64,000 bases of DNA from Acidiferrobacterales bacterium (GCA_947258385.1 CAMYII010000085.1:1-64000); one strand, 5' to 3'; counted from the stretch's first letter, positions 43,132 to 53,736 are shown. The notes: generated by a model not told the origin, from the letters alone. A program made the numbers and translations.

Positions 43132-44703
43132 TTAACGAATCAAGTCGTAGTTGTAATCCGTGGCGCCCATACCGCGGGTGTCCTCATCCAGACGCTCCAG
43201 CACGGCGTTCACCAGGGTCTTGAGGATGTACATGGCGCCCTCGTAACCCAGGGTCGTATCCCGATGCAGGTGATGCCGGTCGAAGATGGGAAAACCGATA
43301 CGGATCAACGGCACCTCGTGCTCCTTGCCCTTGGTGAGAGTATCGCGCTGGATGAACTTGCCGTAAGAGTTGCCGATCATAAAATCCGGCTTGTCGGTGA
43401 ACACCAGCGAGCGCATGTGCCACAGGTCCTTGCCGGTGTGGACCTCGCAGTCCTTGCCGTAGGGCGAGTCCTCGAGGATCTTTATCATGGCCTTGCGCCA
43501 GCGCTTGTTGGCGTTGTGGCACAGGATGTGGCGCGGCTCCGCGCCGAGCTCGAGCAGAAACTTCGCCATGCCCATGACAAAGTCCGGGTCTCCCCACAGC
43601 GCATAGCGCTTGCCGTGCAGCCAAGCGTGGGAGTCGGTGATCATGTCCACCAGGCGGCCGCGTTCCTTCTCCAGCGAGGCCGCAATGGGCTTGCCGGTGA
43701 GCTCGGACACCTTCATCAACCACTCGTCGGTCCAGGTCAGACCCATGGGGATATTGAGCTCGGGCACCTCATGCTGCCAGGTGTTTGTGACATATTTCTT
43801 GGTCTTTACCGACTGCCAGGGCTGCAGTAACATGGTGGTGATGCCGTTGGGGGCATCCTTCACCTCGGCCTGGGTGGTGCCGCCGGCGTACATGCGAAAC
43901 TCGCCGTCGGCCGGCGTGTCCAGGACCTCTTCCGGATCGGACAACAGGGTGAAATCCACGTCCATCTCCTTCAGCATGCGCTTGATGGCGCGAAAATTCC
44001 CCAGATAGGTCTCAAAACCGGGAATCACATTGAGTTTGCCGTTCTTACCCGGCGCCTTGTCTTCCATGTGATTCAGGGTGAAGTAGCGCAGGATGCCTTC
44101 CATCATATTGTCCCAGCCGGTGACATGGCTGCCGACAAATGAAGGGGTGTGGGCAAACGGTGTCGGAAAATCGTCGGGTACGCGGCCATCCTTTTTGGCG
44201 TTGCCAATAAAAGCGTTCAAATCGTCACCGATGACCTCGGCCATGCAGGTGGTGCTGACCGCGAGCATGTCCGGCTTGTACAAGGCCTTGGCGTTTTCCA
44301 GCCCGGCGAACATGTTCTTCTGACCGCCGAACACCGCCGCATCCTCGGTCATGGAATCGGACACACAGGCGATGGGCTCCTTGAAATGGCGGTTGAAGTA
44401 GGTACGGAAATAGGCGACACAACCCTGGCTGCCGTGCACATAGGGCAGGGTTTTCTCGAAACCCAGGGCACAGAGCACCGCACCCAACGGCTGACAGGCC
44501 TTGGCCGGATTGATCGTAAGCGCCTCACGCTTGAAGTTCAGCTCCTGGTATTCCTTGGTTGTGGTCCATTCAAAGATCTCGTCGATCTTCTTCTTGGGAT
44601 GACACTCCTCGTACTTGGCCTTTTTATTGGCCAGGTTTTCCTTGTAGTCCTCATCCCTGAACAGCGGATAACTCGGTTTAATGTTCTCTACACTCTGACT
44701 CAT
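43132..44703 (-). CDS. nifK: Nitrogenase MoFe protein beta subunit
   Basis: A 523-residue subunit. P-cluster Cys motifs are NPAKACQPLGAVLCALGFE (~70), VHGSQGCVAYFRTYFNRHF (~95) and STTCMAEVIGDDLNAFI (~153). The Ser in CVSDSMTEDAAVFGG (~118) and the C-terminal RGMGATDYNYDLIR are as expected. AGGAGG before 44703. Forms the alpha2-beta2 MoFe protein with NifD. Confidence 0.97.
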   Translation of the reverse strand: MSQSVENIKPSYPLFRDEDYKENLANKKAKYEECHPKKKIDEIFEWTTTKEYQELNFKREALTINPAKACQPLGAVLCALGFEKTLPYVHGSQGCVAYFRTYFNRHFKEPIACVSDSMTEDAAVFGGQKNMFAGLENAKALYKPDMLAVSTTCMAEVIGDDLNAFIGNAKKDGRVPDDFPTPFAHTPSFVGSHVTGWDNMMEGILRYFTLNHMEDKAPGKNGKLNVIPGFETYLGNFRAIKRMLKEMDVDFTLLSDPEEVLDTPADGEFRMYAGGTTQAEVKDAPNGITTMLLQPWQSVKTKKYVTNTWQHEVPELNIPMGLTWTDEWLMKVSELTGKPIAASLEKERGRLVDMITDSHAWLHGKRYALWGDPDFVMGMAKFLLELGAEPRHILCHNANKRWRKAMIKILEDSPYGKDCEVHTGKDLWHMRSLVFTDKPDFMIGNSYGKFIQRDTLTKGKEHEVPLIRIGFPIFDRHHLHRDTTLGYEGAMYILKTLVNAVLERLDEDTRGMGATDYNYDLIR

Positions 44704-44793
44704 GATAACCTCCTGCCGCGCCACTAATCCGTGAACTTACGGTCTTTGGGTTTGACTCAAATCTCTGTTTGCACCATCTTCGGCTGGTCCTTG

Positions 44794-44817
44794 CCCCTCT
44801 CCTGTCGGGGAGAGGGG
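44794..44817. other. Strong stem-loop between nifD and nifK
   Basis: CCCCTCTCC pairs with GGAGAGGGG over a six-base loop. It sits in the 137-base nifD-nifK gap and has no T-run on the minus strand. It may stabilise the upstream nifHD mRNA or set the NifD:NifK ratio. Confidence 0.55.
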
Positions 44818-44840
44818 TTTGGACCGCAGGCGACGATAGC

Positions 44841-46325
44841 CTACGTACCGACAGCAACCTCTGCTTGACCCTCCTCGGCCGCCTTTTTCCAAGGCGGCGT
44901 GATGGCATCCCAGCAGGGATTATTCAAGGTCATATCCATATCCCGAGCGAAAATGGCGAAGCCGTCATAGCCATGGTAAGGACCTGAGTAATCCCAGGAA
45001 TGCATCTGACGAAAGGGAATGCCCATTTTCTGGAAGATATACTTCTCCTTGATGCCGGAACCGATAAGATCGGGTTTCACCTTCTTGACGAATTCCTCGA
45101 ACTCATAACCGGTCACATCGTCATAAAGCAGGGTCGAATTGCCCATTTCCTTGATAGTGCGATCATAGTCATCGTTATGGCCGAACTCGTAGCCCGTACC
45201 AACCACTTCCATGCCCAGGTCTTCATAGGCACCAATGGTGTGACGCGGACGCAGGCCGCCGACGAACAACATGACTCTCTTGCCTTCCAGGCGCGGGCGA
45301 TACTTCGCGATCACGGCCTCATACTCGGCCGTGTACTTCTCGATAACCTTTTCGGCGCCCTCCTTGATCTTGTCGTCAAAGTAAGAAGCAATTTTGCGCA
45401 AGGACTCGGCGATCTTGGTGGGACCAAAGAAGTTGTACTCCGCCCACGGAATACCGTACTTCTCTTCCATGTGACGGGAGATGTAGTTCATGGAACGGTA
45501 ACAGTGCACCAGGTTGAGCTTGACCTTGGGGGTGAGCTCGATCTCCGACAGCGTACCGTCACCGGACCACTGCGCCACCACCCGCAGCCCCATCTCTTCC
45601 AACAGGGTGCGTGAGGACCAGGCATCGCCGCCGATATTGTAGTCGCCGATAATCGACACATCATAGGGCGTGGTCTCGAAACTGTTGTCCTCATCACGCG
45701 CGGGCAACACCCAGTCGCGGATGGAGTCATTGGCGATGTGATGACCCAGCGATTGAGAAACACCGCGGAAACCCTCACAACGTACCGGCACTACCGGCTT
45801 CTCGATTTCCATGGATGTCTTCTTGGCTACCGCCTCAATGTCATCACCGATCAGACCAATGGGACATTCCGATTGGACAGTGACGCCCTTGTTCAATGGG
45901 AACAGTTCGTTGATTTCACCAATCAATTTGTTCAACTTCTTGTCGCCACCAAACACGATGTCCTTTTCCTGGAAATCGGAGGTGAAATTCATGGTAACGA
46001 AGGTATTCACGCCGGTGGTGCCGATATAATAATTGCGGCGCCCCGCGCGGGAATACTGACCGCAGCCAACCGGACCATGCGAGATGTGGATCATGTCCTT
46101 GATGGGACCCCAGACCACGCCCCTGGAACCGGCATACGCGCAGCCACGAATAGTCATTACTCCCGGCAAAGACTTCTTGTTGGATGTTATGCATTTCTTG
46201 GACTGCTCTACGCTCTGGTCGTTGACCGCCAGATGTTTCGCACGGGTTTTCTTGGCTTCCTCAGGATAGACTTCCAACACCTCCTGGATGAGGGCCTCGG
46301 TCTCTTCACGTGTCATTGCGCTCAT
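44841..46325 (-). CDS. nifD: Nitrogenase MoFe protein alpha subunit
   Basis: A 494-residue subunit that holds FeMo-co. P-cluster Cys lie in [17 protein letters not shown] (~62), [16 protein letters not shown] (~88) and [17 protein letters not shown] (~153). The FeMo-co Cys is in [12 protein letters not shown] (~273), and the FeMo-co His is in [19 protein letters not shown] (~440). AGGAG precedes the Met at 46325. Follows nifH by ~100 bases. Confidence 0.98.
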   Translation of the reverse strand: MSAMTREETEALIQEVLEVYPEEAKKTRAKHLAVNDQSVEQSKKCITSNKKSLPGVMTIRGCAYAGSRGVVWGPIKDMIHISHGPVGCGQYSRAGRRNYYIGTTGVNTFVTMNFTSDFQEKDIVFGGDKKLNKLIGEINELFPLNKGVTVQSECPIGLIGDDIEAVAKKTSMEIEKPVVPVRCEGFRGVSQSLGHHIANDSIRDWVLPARDEDNSFETTPYDVSIIGDYNIGGDAWSSRTLLEEMGLRVVAQWSGDGTLSEIELTPKVKLNLVHCYRSMNYISRHMEEKYGIPWAEYNFFGPTKIAESLRKIASYFDDKIKEGAEKVIEKYTAEYEAVIAKYRPRLEGKRVMLFVGGLRPRHTIGAYEDLGMEVVGTGYEFGHNDDYDRTIKEMGNSTLLYDDVTGYEFEEFVKKVKPDLIGSGIKEKYIFQKMGIPFRQMHSWDYSGPYHGYDGFAIFARDMDMTLNNPCWDAITPPWKKAAEEGQAEVAVGT

Positions 46326-46428
46326 GGTTGTATCTCCTGTTTTCGTCGCCACCAATCTGTGGACGCACGTTTAACAGACAGTAAGCCGGTGTGTGTTGGC
46401 CTGACTAAGGCCAGCACGCCGATACGCC

Positions 46429-47379
<951 letters not shown>

Positions 47380-47442
47380 TCAGAAACGTTATAAGATGCT
47401 GTTTTAGTAATCGTTTTCTTGTCTTCGATGCCCTGGACAGCG

Positions 47443-47458
47443 GGTCGCATATACGACA
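47443..47458. promoter_or_regulatory. NifA site, promoter-proximal (nifH)
   Basis: GGTCGCATATACGACA: one mismatch from TGT-N10-ACA. 68 bases upstream of the nifH -24 box. Confidence 0.55.
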
Positions 47459-47471
47459 AAGGCAAACCGAC

Positions 47472-47487
47472 TGTATGGTTAGCAACA
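47472..47487. promoter_or_regulatory. NifA site, promoter-distal (nifH)
   Basis: TGTATGGTTAGCAACA is a perfect TGT-N10-ACA, 97 bases upstream of the nifH -24 box. It overlaps the first possible start of the divergent draT gene. Confidence 0.65.
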
Positions 47488-48329
47488 AACAAAAAGTGAG
47501 AGAAGATCGGTGCAACCACGATACACCGACACTGCCTTCGCAGGCCCGCCTGCCCATTAACCATTGCAATTTACCGGCGGTGATCCTCGGCAGCCTGACC
47601 TTTCACAGACACCCCGCGCCGTTGCTTATCGACGGCGTCCTGGAGCTGCATAGCGATCTGTTTCGCCGTATGCACCCCTGCGCCCAAGCGCAGGAACGGG
47701 CGGACCAGTTCAAGGATTACATGACGGTGTATTTCGGATTGAACGCACCGGACCGGATTGGCCTGGAGGCCCGGTCAAGGCTGCCGCGGCCCAAGGCGGA
47801 CTATCTGCACATGCTGCGCGGCTGGCTGTTTGATTCCGACGGCCAGGAGGCGGCGGTGTTGAAGGGGTGGGTGGAGTCACGCTTTGGCTTATTACCGCGC
47901 TACCACAAGGGCGCCATCCCCGATGCCGATGCAGAGAGCTACAGGGTGTTTATGCAGGAACGCGCACGCGGCCTGTACAATACCAACGCTCTGGAGGCCC
48001 AACTGGACCTACTGTACACCTATTGTCAATATGAGCTGACACGCCAATACCCGGACCGTAGCCATATTGAACTGTTTCGTGGACAGAACCGCGTCGAGAG
48101 CCAGGACTTGCTTTGGCACAAAGAAAACCGGCTTATCTTGATCCTCAATAACCTGAACTCATTTACCATCTCGCGCGAACGGGCCGATGAATTCGGTGAT
48201 AGGGTGCTGAAGACCGACGTGCCCCTAGCGAGGATTTTCTTCTTCAACGGCCTTTTGCCAGGTCTGCTCCAAGGCGAGGATGAGTACCTGGTCCTCGGCG
48301 GCGTCCATGAGCTACAGATTTGCCCGTGA
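47475..48329 (+). CDS. draT: Dinitrogenase reductase ADP-ribosyltransferase
   Basis: DraT switches off nitrogenase by ADP-ribosylating NifH. 284 residues: LPINHCNLPAVILGSLTFHRHP (~26), the NAD-site pieces FRGQNRVES (~203) and NNLNSFTISRERADEFGD (~223), and the end EDEYLVLGGVHELQICP. The start is unsure: the ATG at 47475 lies inside a NifA site and lacks a ribosome site; the GTG at 47496 gives a more usual N-terminal length. The cognate DraG is encoded at 51021-51968, separated by two operons. Confidence 0.9.
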   Translation: MVSNKQKVREDRCNHDTPTLPSQARLPINHCNLPAVILGSLTFHRHPAPLLIDGVLELHSDLFRRMHPCAQAQERADQFKDYMTVYFGLNAPDRIGLEARSRLPRPKADYLHMLRGWLFDSDGQEAAVLKGWVESRFGLLPRYHKGAIPDADAESYRVFMQERARGLYNTNALEAQLDLLYTYCQYELTRQYPDRSHIELFRGQNRVESQDLLWHKENRLILILNNLNSFTISRERADEFGDRVLKTDVPLARIFFFNGLLPGLLQGEDEYLVLGGVHELQICP

Positions 48330-48386
48330 GTAACGATGGCACTCCTCACGGCCCAGCGCCGTCACGGGACCGGGCCGGCGCAGGCT

Positions 48387-48402
48387 TGTCGCAAACATGA
48401 CA
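48387..48402. promoter_or_regulatory. NifA upstream activator site (SIR2/hemerythrin)
   Basis: TGTCGCAAACATGACA is a perfect TGT-N10-ACA, 63 bases upstream of the -24 box at 48466. Confidence 0.78.
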
Positions 48403-48465
48403 AACCAACAGCGGTACCCCGACAACCGCCCAGGCGCGCGGTCATTAAATCAATCAGTTAGAGGC

Positions 48466-48480
48466 TGGACCGGATTTTGC
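48466..48480 (+). promoter_or_regulatory. Sigma-54 promoter of SIR2-hemerythrin operon
   Basis: TGGACCGGATTTTGC, GG-N10-GC with a TTTGC -12 half; ends ~40 bases before the ATG at 48521. Confidence 0.75.
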
Positions 48481-48520
48481 AACAGGTGGCGGGCAAACAA
48501 CGCTTTGGAAGGAGCCCGTT

Positions 48521-49408
48521 ATGCCCATCGCCCTACTGACTGACATCATTGCCGACGTGCGCCGGGGCCAGGTCGTGCCCTATCTCGGCCCTGGCGCCCT
48601 GGCCGGCGCGGTCAACGCCATAAGCGGCGAAGCCATCCCGGCGGACAGCGACAGCCTGATCCTCGCCATGAACAACAACCAGCCCATGGCCCCCAGGCTC
48701 ATGTACGAGTTTCCGCGCGCCGCCATGCACATGGAATTGAAACGTGGACGCAGTTTCTTAAGCAAGTTCTTCAAAGGTCTGTACGCGGAGACCCAGTGGA
48801 CCCGCGCAGCCGTGCACGACTGGCTGGCACGGATCAAACCGCATTACGTGGTCGACATCAATCGCGATACGCAACTGCAGGACAGCTATCAAGACACGCC
48901 CCATACCTTGATATGTGGTGTCGCCCGCATTAGCGGCACGGATTATCGCTTTCGCATCTACCACTACGACGGTGCGGATTACAGGGAGATCGAGCAGGAA
49001 GAAGTGGACACGGCTTTGCCGATCCTGTTCAAGCCCATGGGCACGCCGCGTCCCGAACCGAATTTTGTGGCCTCCGACGCCGACTATGTGGATTACATCA
49101 CCGAGCTCATGGGCGGCTTCGCCATACCGGGTTTTCTGAAATCCTATCGCAAAGACAAGCAATATCTCTTGCTGGGGATGCGGCTGACCCGGGATACCGA
49201 ACGCATGGTGATGGCCGATATCACCTACGGGGCGCAAACACCCAAAGGCTGGCTGGTGACGCCGGCGGCCACCGACAAGGAACGGCGTTTCTGCGACAAG
49301 CAGGGCATCGAGGTGCTCGAGGCCGATTGGGCGACGGTACAACATGCCTTGGCGGAAGAAGAAGCCATGGTCCAACAGCAAGGCGAAGCCCAGGCCGTGG
49401 GCTGTTGA
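48521..49408 (+). CDS. SIR2-like domain protein of the nif cluster
   Basis: A 295-residue protein with SIR2-like features: VPYLGPGALAGAVNAI near the N-terminus (the position of the NAD loop), IKPHYVVDINRDTQLQDSY (~105) and a long C-terminal part with LGMRLTRDTERMVMADITYG (~225). GGAAGGAG precedes the ATG. Similar SIR2-like proteins accompany nif genes and hemerythrin in other gammaproteobacteria. Its action (NAD-dependent deacylation, NAD hydrolysis, or neither) is not known. Between draT and hemerythrin, with its own NifA/sigma-54 promoter. Confidence 0.7.
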   Translation: MPIALLTDIIADVRRGQVVPYLGPGALAGAVNAISGEAIPADSDSLILAMNNNQPMAPRLMYEFPRAAMHMELKRGRSFLSKFFKGLYAETQWTRAAVHDWLARIKPHYVVDINRDTQLQDSYQDTPHTLICGVARISGTDYRFRIYHYDGADYREIEQEEVDTALPILFKPMGTPRPEPNFVASDADYVDYITELMGGFAIPGFLKSYRKDKQYLLLGMRLTRDTERMVMADITYGAQTPKGWLVTPAATDKERRFCDKQGIEVLEADWATVQHALAEEEAMVQQQGEAQAVGC

Positions 49409-49426
49409 TGCCTTCCGGGCAAGCGC

Positions 49427-49867
49427 ATGACGCAGCATCCGATCACTGAAACAGCGACGCCTTTGATCGAATGGTCCGATCGGGCGTTTGCCTTGGGGCT
49501 GACGTCCATGGACACGACTCATCGCGAATTCGTGGCGCTGGTCAACGCGCTCGCGCGCGCCGAAGACGCGGATTTCGGACAATGCTTGAGCCGGCTTCAC
49601 CAGCATACCAGAGCACATTTCGCCCGCGAGGACGCGCTCATGGATCAGACCCGGTTCCCGGCGGCGGCCGAGCACAAGGCCGAGCATCGCCGGGTACTGG
49701 CGGAGCTGGCGCAACTCCAGCGTCGCGTCGATAAAGGGGTGATCAGTTTTGCCCGCAGCTATGTACGTGAACGCCTGCCGGAATGGTTTCATCTGCACCT
49801 GGCGACCATGGACAGCGCCCTGGCAGCCCACTTGCGAGATTACCCGCAAGCGGCCGCATCGGCTTGA
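49427..49867 (+). CDS. Bacteriohemerythrin
   Basis: A 146-residue oxygen-binding di-iron protein. The metal ligands appear as expected: IEWSDRAFALGLTSMDTTHREF (first His), HQHTRAHFAREDALM (~63-75), HKAEHRRVL (~88) and EWFHLHLATMD (~125). It lies 18 bases after the SIR2-like gene in one nif-regulated operon. Likely to bind or buffer oxygen near nitrogenase; hemerythrins do this in methanotrophs. Confidence 0.88.
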   Translation: MTQHPITETATPLIEWSDRAFALGLTSMDTTHREFVALVNALARAEDADFGQCLSRLHQHTRAHFAREDALMDQTRFPAAAEHKAEHRRVLAELAQLQRRVDKGVISFARSYVRERLPEWFHLHLATMDSALAAHLRDYPQAAASA

Positions 49868-49881
49868 GCTTGGCGAGGCGT

Positions 49882-51024
49882 CTAACCGAGCGCGGCGGCG
49901 ACCGCCGCGTCATCGCGCAGCGCCTGTTCCGGCGAACAATAGGCATAGCCCAGATCCGCCGCCACGTGACGGTTGGTGACGACGCCGCGATGAACGTTTA
50001 ACCCCTGGCGCAGACCTGGGTCATCCAAGAGCGCCTGGCGATAACCCTTGTTTGCCAGCGCCGTGACATAGGGCAAGGTGGCGTTCGTCAATGCCAATGT
50101 CGCCGTGCGTGCGCAGGCCGCCGGCATATTGGCGACGCAATAATGCACCACGCCATCGACAACATACATCGGATCGGAATGCGTCGTGGGCCGTGAGGTT
50201 TCGGCGCACCCCCCCTGATCGATGGCCACATCCACAAACACCGAGCCGTCTCTCATGTGACGAACGGTGCCGCGGGTAATCAGCTTGGGCGCCTGCTTGC
50301 CGGGCACCAGCACCGCACCGATCATGAGATCGGATTCCCGGGCCAAGGCATCGATAGCATCGCGGTCGGCGTAGCGCGTTTTGAGCGCGGGCCCGAAAAC
50401 ATCGTCGAGAAAGCGCAGGCGCTCGAGGCTGATATCGAGCAGGGTGACGTCCGCGCCCAGCCCCAGGGCCATCTTCGCGGCGTTTGTGCCGACCACCCCG
50501 CCGCCGAGTATCGCCACGCTGGCGGGCGCAACCCCGGGCACACCGCCGAGCAATACGCCGCTGCCGCCACTGGCCATTTGCAAGGCGGCAGCGCCGGCCT
50601 GAACGGCCAGCCGCCCGGCCACTTCGCTCATGGGAATCAGCAACGGCAATCCGCCGCGCGCATCACTCACCGTTTCATAGGCGATGCCGATGACGCCTTG
50701 CTCGAGCAGACGGCGTGTCTGTTCCGGGTCGGGCGCCAGATGTAAATAGCTGAACAAAACCTGGCCCTCGCGCATCAACGGAAACTCGACCGCCTGCGGT
50801 TCCTTGACTTTGATTACCATCGGACAGGCATAAACCTGTTCCGCTGTCGCCACCAGGGTCGCGCCCGCGGAGATATAGCTTTCATCGGAAAAACCAACAC
50901 GCGTGCCTGCACTGCGTTGCACGATCACGTCATGACCGGCGTCGACCAGGGTCTTTACCCCGGCAGGCGTTAGCCCGACCCGGTACTCGTGGTCCTTGAT
51001 CTCTTTCGGGATTCCAATCTTCAT
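49882..51024 (-). CDS. ald: Alanine dehydrogenase
   Basis: A 380-residue NAD-dependent enzyme interconverting alanine with pyruvate and ammonium. MKIGIPKEIKDHEYRVGLTP at the N-terminus, KVKEP (~73, substrate Lys), FSYLHLAPD with the catalytic His (~95), the NAD loop AILGGGVVGTNAAKMALGLG (~170), and the Asp in VDVAIDQGGCAETSRPTTHS (~270). Its ATG overlaps the draG stop. Here it could assimilate newly fixed ammonium or manage NADH; it closes the nifB-ald operon and converges on the hemerythrin gene. Confidence 0.93.
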   Translation of the reverse strand: MKIGIPKEIKDHEYRVGLTPAGVKTLVDAGHDVIVQRSAGTRVGFSDESYISAGATLVATAEQVYACPMVIKVKEPQAVEFPLMREGQVLFSYLHLAPDPEQTRRLLEQGVIGIAYETVSDARGGLPLLIPMSEVAGRLAVQAGAAALQMASGGSGVLLGGVPGVAPASVAILGGGVVGTNAAKMALGLGADVTLLDISLERLRFLDDVFGPALKTRYADRDAIDALARESDLMIGAVLVPGKQAPKLITRGTVRHMRDGSVFVDVAIDQGGCAETSRPTTHSDPMYVVDGVVHYCVANMPAACARTATLALTNATLPYVTALANKGYRQALLDDPGLRQGLNVHRGVVTNRHVAADLGYAYCSPEQALRDDAAVAAALG

Positions 51025-51968
51025 GCCTCTAACCCTCTTGCCGCGGGGCCGGCCGGGTCCGACCCCCGCTCGCCCCTGCCGTAGGCAAACTGCAACAGCG
51101 CCAGCGCCTGCTCACGACATTGTTGTCGCATGTCTGCCTCCAGCGCGGCAAGCCAGCGACGTGGTATCGCCGGTGAACCGTACAGGCTGCCGGCAATCAT
51201 GCCGGCAATAGCGCCGGTAGTGTCGGCATCGCCGCCGCGGTTCACCACATCGATCAGGCAGTCCTCGTAACTATCGCTGTCAAACACGCTCTGAAATACC
51301 GCTCTCAAGGTGTCGACGATAAATCCGCTCGGGTTATCGCACCGCCGACCGCGAAATTGGAACTCGGGACGGGCCGCGGCCAGTGCCGCGACAGGTCCGT
51401 GCAACAACTGGGTTTTGGTGGCGCCGCCGATCGCCGCCTGGACCATTGTGATCACACACTCCGTGCCGGCATCCGACAGCGCGTTGTTGTGGGTGATATG
51501 GGCTTGGGCACGGGAGGCCTGGTTCACGCGTTCGCGGCTTTCGCCCAAGGTGGCCAGCGCCACGGGCAAGGTGCGCATGCAGGCACCGTTGCCCGCATCA
51601 TTTTCGCTTTCCGGCACCCCCGGTTCACCCGTATGGCGATAGTGCATGATGCCGCGGCGCACCGTGTTGCCGATGTCCACCGGCCTGGCACGCATCCAGT
51701 CGCTGAAGGCCCAGCCAATGGCATACGGATCCACACCACCCTTGGCGAGGATACAGCGCCCGAGCGCCAAGGACATCCCCGTGTCGTCGGTCACCTGCCC
51801 CGGCTTGAGCTTCAGCCAGCCGCCGCCGCAGACCTGCTTGTGGACCCCGTGGGCCGCCTTGATCTCCGCCGGCGTCATGAATTCCACGCTCGCCCCGAGG
51901 GCATCGCCCACGGCCAGACCAAGGTAGGCACCCACGGCGCGAAGCTGCATCTGCCTGTCGGAAATCAT
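51021..51968 (-). CDS. draG: Dinitrogenase reductase-activating glycohydrolase
   Basis: DraG removes ADP-ribose from NifH. About 315 residues with the di-manganese site motifs VTDDTGMSLALGRCI (~60) and NRGGDADTTGAIAGMIAGSL (~240), and AYLGLAVGDALGASVEF at the N-terminus. The frame opens at 52022, but the Met at 51968 gives the family N-terminus; no strong ribosome site marks either. It lies between FeSII and ald, away from draT, so reactivation is tied to the nifB-ald operon and inactivation to its own unit. Confidence 0.92.
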   Translation of the reverse strand: MISDRQMQLRAVGAYLGLAVGDALGASVEFMTPAEIKAAHGVHKQVCGGGWLKLKPGQVTDDTGMSLALGRCILAKGGVDPYAIGWAFSDWMRARPVDIGNTVRRGIMHYRHTGEPGVPESENDAGNGACMRTLPVALATLGESRERVNQASRAQAHITHNNALSDAGTECVITMVQAAIGGATKTQLLHGPVAALAAARPEFQFRGRRCDNPSGFIVDTLRAVFQSVFDSDSYEDCLIDVVNRGGDADTTGAIAGMIAGSLYGSPAIPRRWLAALEADMRQQCREQALALLQFAYGRGERGSDPAGPAARGLEA

Positions 51969-52045
51969 GGCCAACGAGATCCACGTGCACTCGCCCGTCC
52001 TGTGGTTGGCGCACACACGCATGCCGGAGATGTTGTGGGCGCTCG

Positions 52046-52393
52046 TCAGTATTCGACCAGGATATCCTCATCGCGAACGATGATCTGGCAGGCCAGGCGC
52101 CATTGCGTCGGCAAGTCGTCAACGGCCATTTGCTCGATCTCCTTCTTACTAACCTTGCCGAGCTCCTTTAGGACCTTGGTTTCTTTCTCCGTCAATGGGC
52201 CACCCATCGGGCCTTTATCGCTGAGGCGTGTCACCTTGATGAGGCACGTCCCGCACTCACCGTCCTCGCAACTGAAATCGACAGGAATCTTGTTCGCCTT
52301 CGCGATCTTTAATATTGATTCAGTATGGCTTCCTGCCACGGCATAAACCGTTTTCTGCTTGTAGTCAGAATTGCTGAAAGTAATATTTGGCAT
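52046..52393 (-). CDS. FeSII (Shethna)-type [2Fe-2S] ferredoxin
   Basis: A 115-residue plant-type ferredoxin with the extra helical insertion of A. vinelandii FeSII. The cluster Cys lie in FSCEDGECGTCLIKV (~38-50) and WRLACQIIV (~100); the insertion GPLTEKETKVLKELGKVSKK lies between. FeSII binds NifH and NifDK under oxidative stress and holds them in a protected, inactive complex. Encoded next to a flavodiiron protein and draG, so the neighbourhood is about oxygen and activity control. Confidence 0.88.
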   Translation of the reverse strand: MPNITFSNSDYKQKTVYAVAGSHTESILKIAKANKIPVDFSCEDGECGTCLIKVTRLSDKGPMGGPLTEKETKVLKELGKVSKKEIEQMAVDDLPTQWRLACQIIVRDEDILVEY

Positions 52394-52482
52394 GATCATT
52401 CACCTCGCATTTGCCTTATTACCTGGTGCTTCATCTTCAATCACTGAATGGCTGGAGAGGGCTTCCCAACCCTTCATAACTT

Positions 52483-53736
52483 TCATGCCGCGGCAGATGG
52501 TTCCTCTGCGGTAAGCGCCTGCGCGAATTGCGACCCGAAATCCCGGCACTGAATCAGCTCCTCATGCGTGGGGATCAATTTCACGCGCAGCCCGGGTAAC
52601 GGCAGTTGCATCTTCAAACCGCGCATGCGGTCCTCGATCATTCGCACCGCCTCCCCGCTCCAACCGTAGGACCCGAACGCGGCCCCCATTTTGCCTCGCG
52701 TATTGATGACGGCAAGCGATGAGAGCAGGTCCCACACCGGTTTGACCGCATCACCGTTAATGGTCGGGGATCCGAATACAATCGCATCTGCGTCTTCGAT
52801 CAGATCCACAAACGGCGCCACTTCGGACCCTTCGAGATCGTAGAGCGAGGCGCGCACGCCCGCGGCGGCTCGAGCGCCCTCATACACGGCTTGGGCCATA
52901 CGTGCGGTGTTACCGTAGGAACTGATATAGAAAATCAACAGGCTCTTTTCTCCTTCGCCAACCTCATTGCGCAACCGTGAGGTCGACAGCTCACGAAAAC
53001 GCCGGACGTAGTCGCGCGGGCGATCCCGCAGTATCGGGCCATGGGTAGGCGCGATAATATCGAGTTCCAGCGGCTCGATGAGCTCCAGGGCGCGGCGCAC
53101 ATGCTCCTTGAACGGCCGCATGATGTGCGCGTAGTAGTATTCGAAGGAGAACCGGAAATCTCCGACGAGATCGTTGAACAGCCGGCTGTCGCAAAAATGG
53201 CAACCGAATACATCACCCGAAAACAGAATATTCTCCTGTTCAAAATAGGCGCATTGCGTATCCGGCCAGTGCAGATAAGGCGTGTGCAAAAATCGCAGCG
53301 TGCAATCACCCAGGGATACGGAATCGCCCGTCAGCACCGTCTCAAACGGGTAGCTGTCCCGCTTTAATAAAGCCTTCAGCATGACCTGTGCCTTTTGCGA
53401 GATATACAGGCGCGCCTGCGGTGCGCGACGCATTAATTCGGGCAGCGCACCGGTGTGGTCAGGCTCCAGATGATTCAGCACGATGATCTTGATCTCCTCA
53501 TAGCGGGCGACCGACTCAAGGCGGGCGAAAAATTCATCCGCAAATTGTTCCTTGACGGTATCGATCACGGCAACGCCATCGCTCCCTCGTACCAGGTAAG
53601 CATTGTAGGTGGTGCCGTTCGCGGTCTTCAATATAATGTCGAAGGTTCGCAGTGCCGGGTCCAACGCACCGATCCAGAACACGCGTTCCGACAACGCCAC
53701 GCCGTCGCGATTGTGGCTCACATCAAGAACGGACAT
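52483..53736 (-). CDS. Flavodiiron protein (oxygen/NO reductase)
   Basis: A 417-residue two-domain protein. The metallo-beta-lactamase-like N-terminal part has the di-iron motif LNHLEPDHTGALPEL (~85) and the ligands around FSGDVFGCHFCDS (~170) and APTHGPIL (~232). The flavodoxin part starts at IFYISSYGNTARMAQAV (~270). It reduces O2 to water or NO to N2O without making ROS. Its place in the nif operon suggests local O2 scavenging. No rubredoxin gene is seen nearby, so the electron donor is unknown. Confidence 0.9.
   Translation of the reverse strand: MSVLDVSHNRDGVALSERVFWIGALDPALRTFDIILKTANGTTYNAYLVRGSDGVAVIDTVKEQFADEFFARLESVARYEEIKIIVLNHLEPDHTGALPELMRRAPQARLYISQKAQVMLKALLKRDSYPFETVLTGDSVSLGDCTLRFLHTPYLHWPDTQCAYFEQENILFSGDVFGCHFCDSRLFNDLVGDFRFSFEYYYAHIMRPFKEHVRRALELIEPLELDIIAPTHGPILRDRPRDYVRRFRELSTSRLRNEVGEGEKSLLIFYISSYGNTARMAQAVYEGARAAAGVRASLYDLEGSEVAPFVDLIEDADAIVFGSPTINGDAVKPVWDLLSSLAVINTRGKMGAAFGSYGWSGEAVRMIEDRMRGLKMQLPLPGLRVKLIPTHEELIQCRDFGSQFAQALTAEEPSAAA

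Noticed and set aside
43051-43830. 259-residue open frame antisense to nifK
   Set aside because: A shadow of nifK coding; similar frames lie opposite nifD, nifE and nifN.
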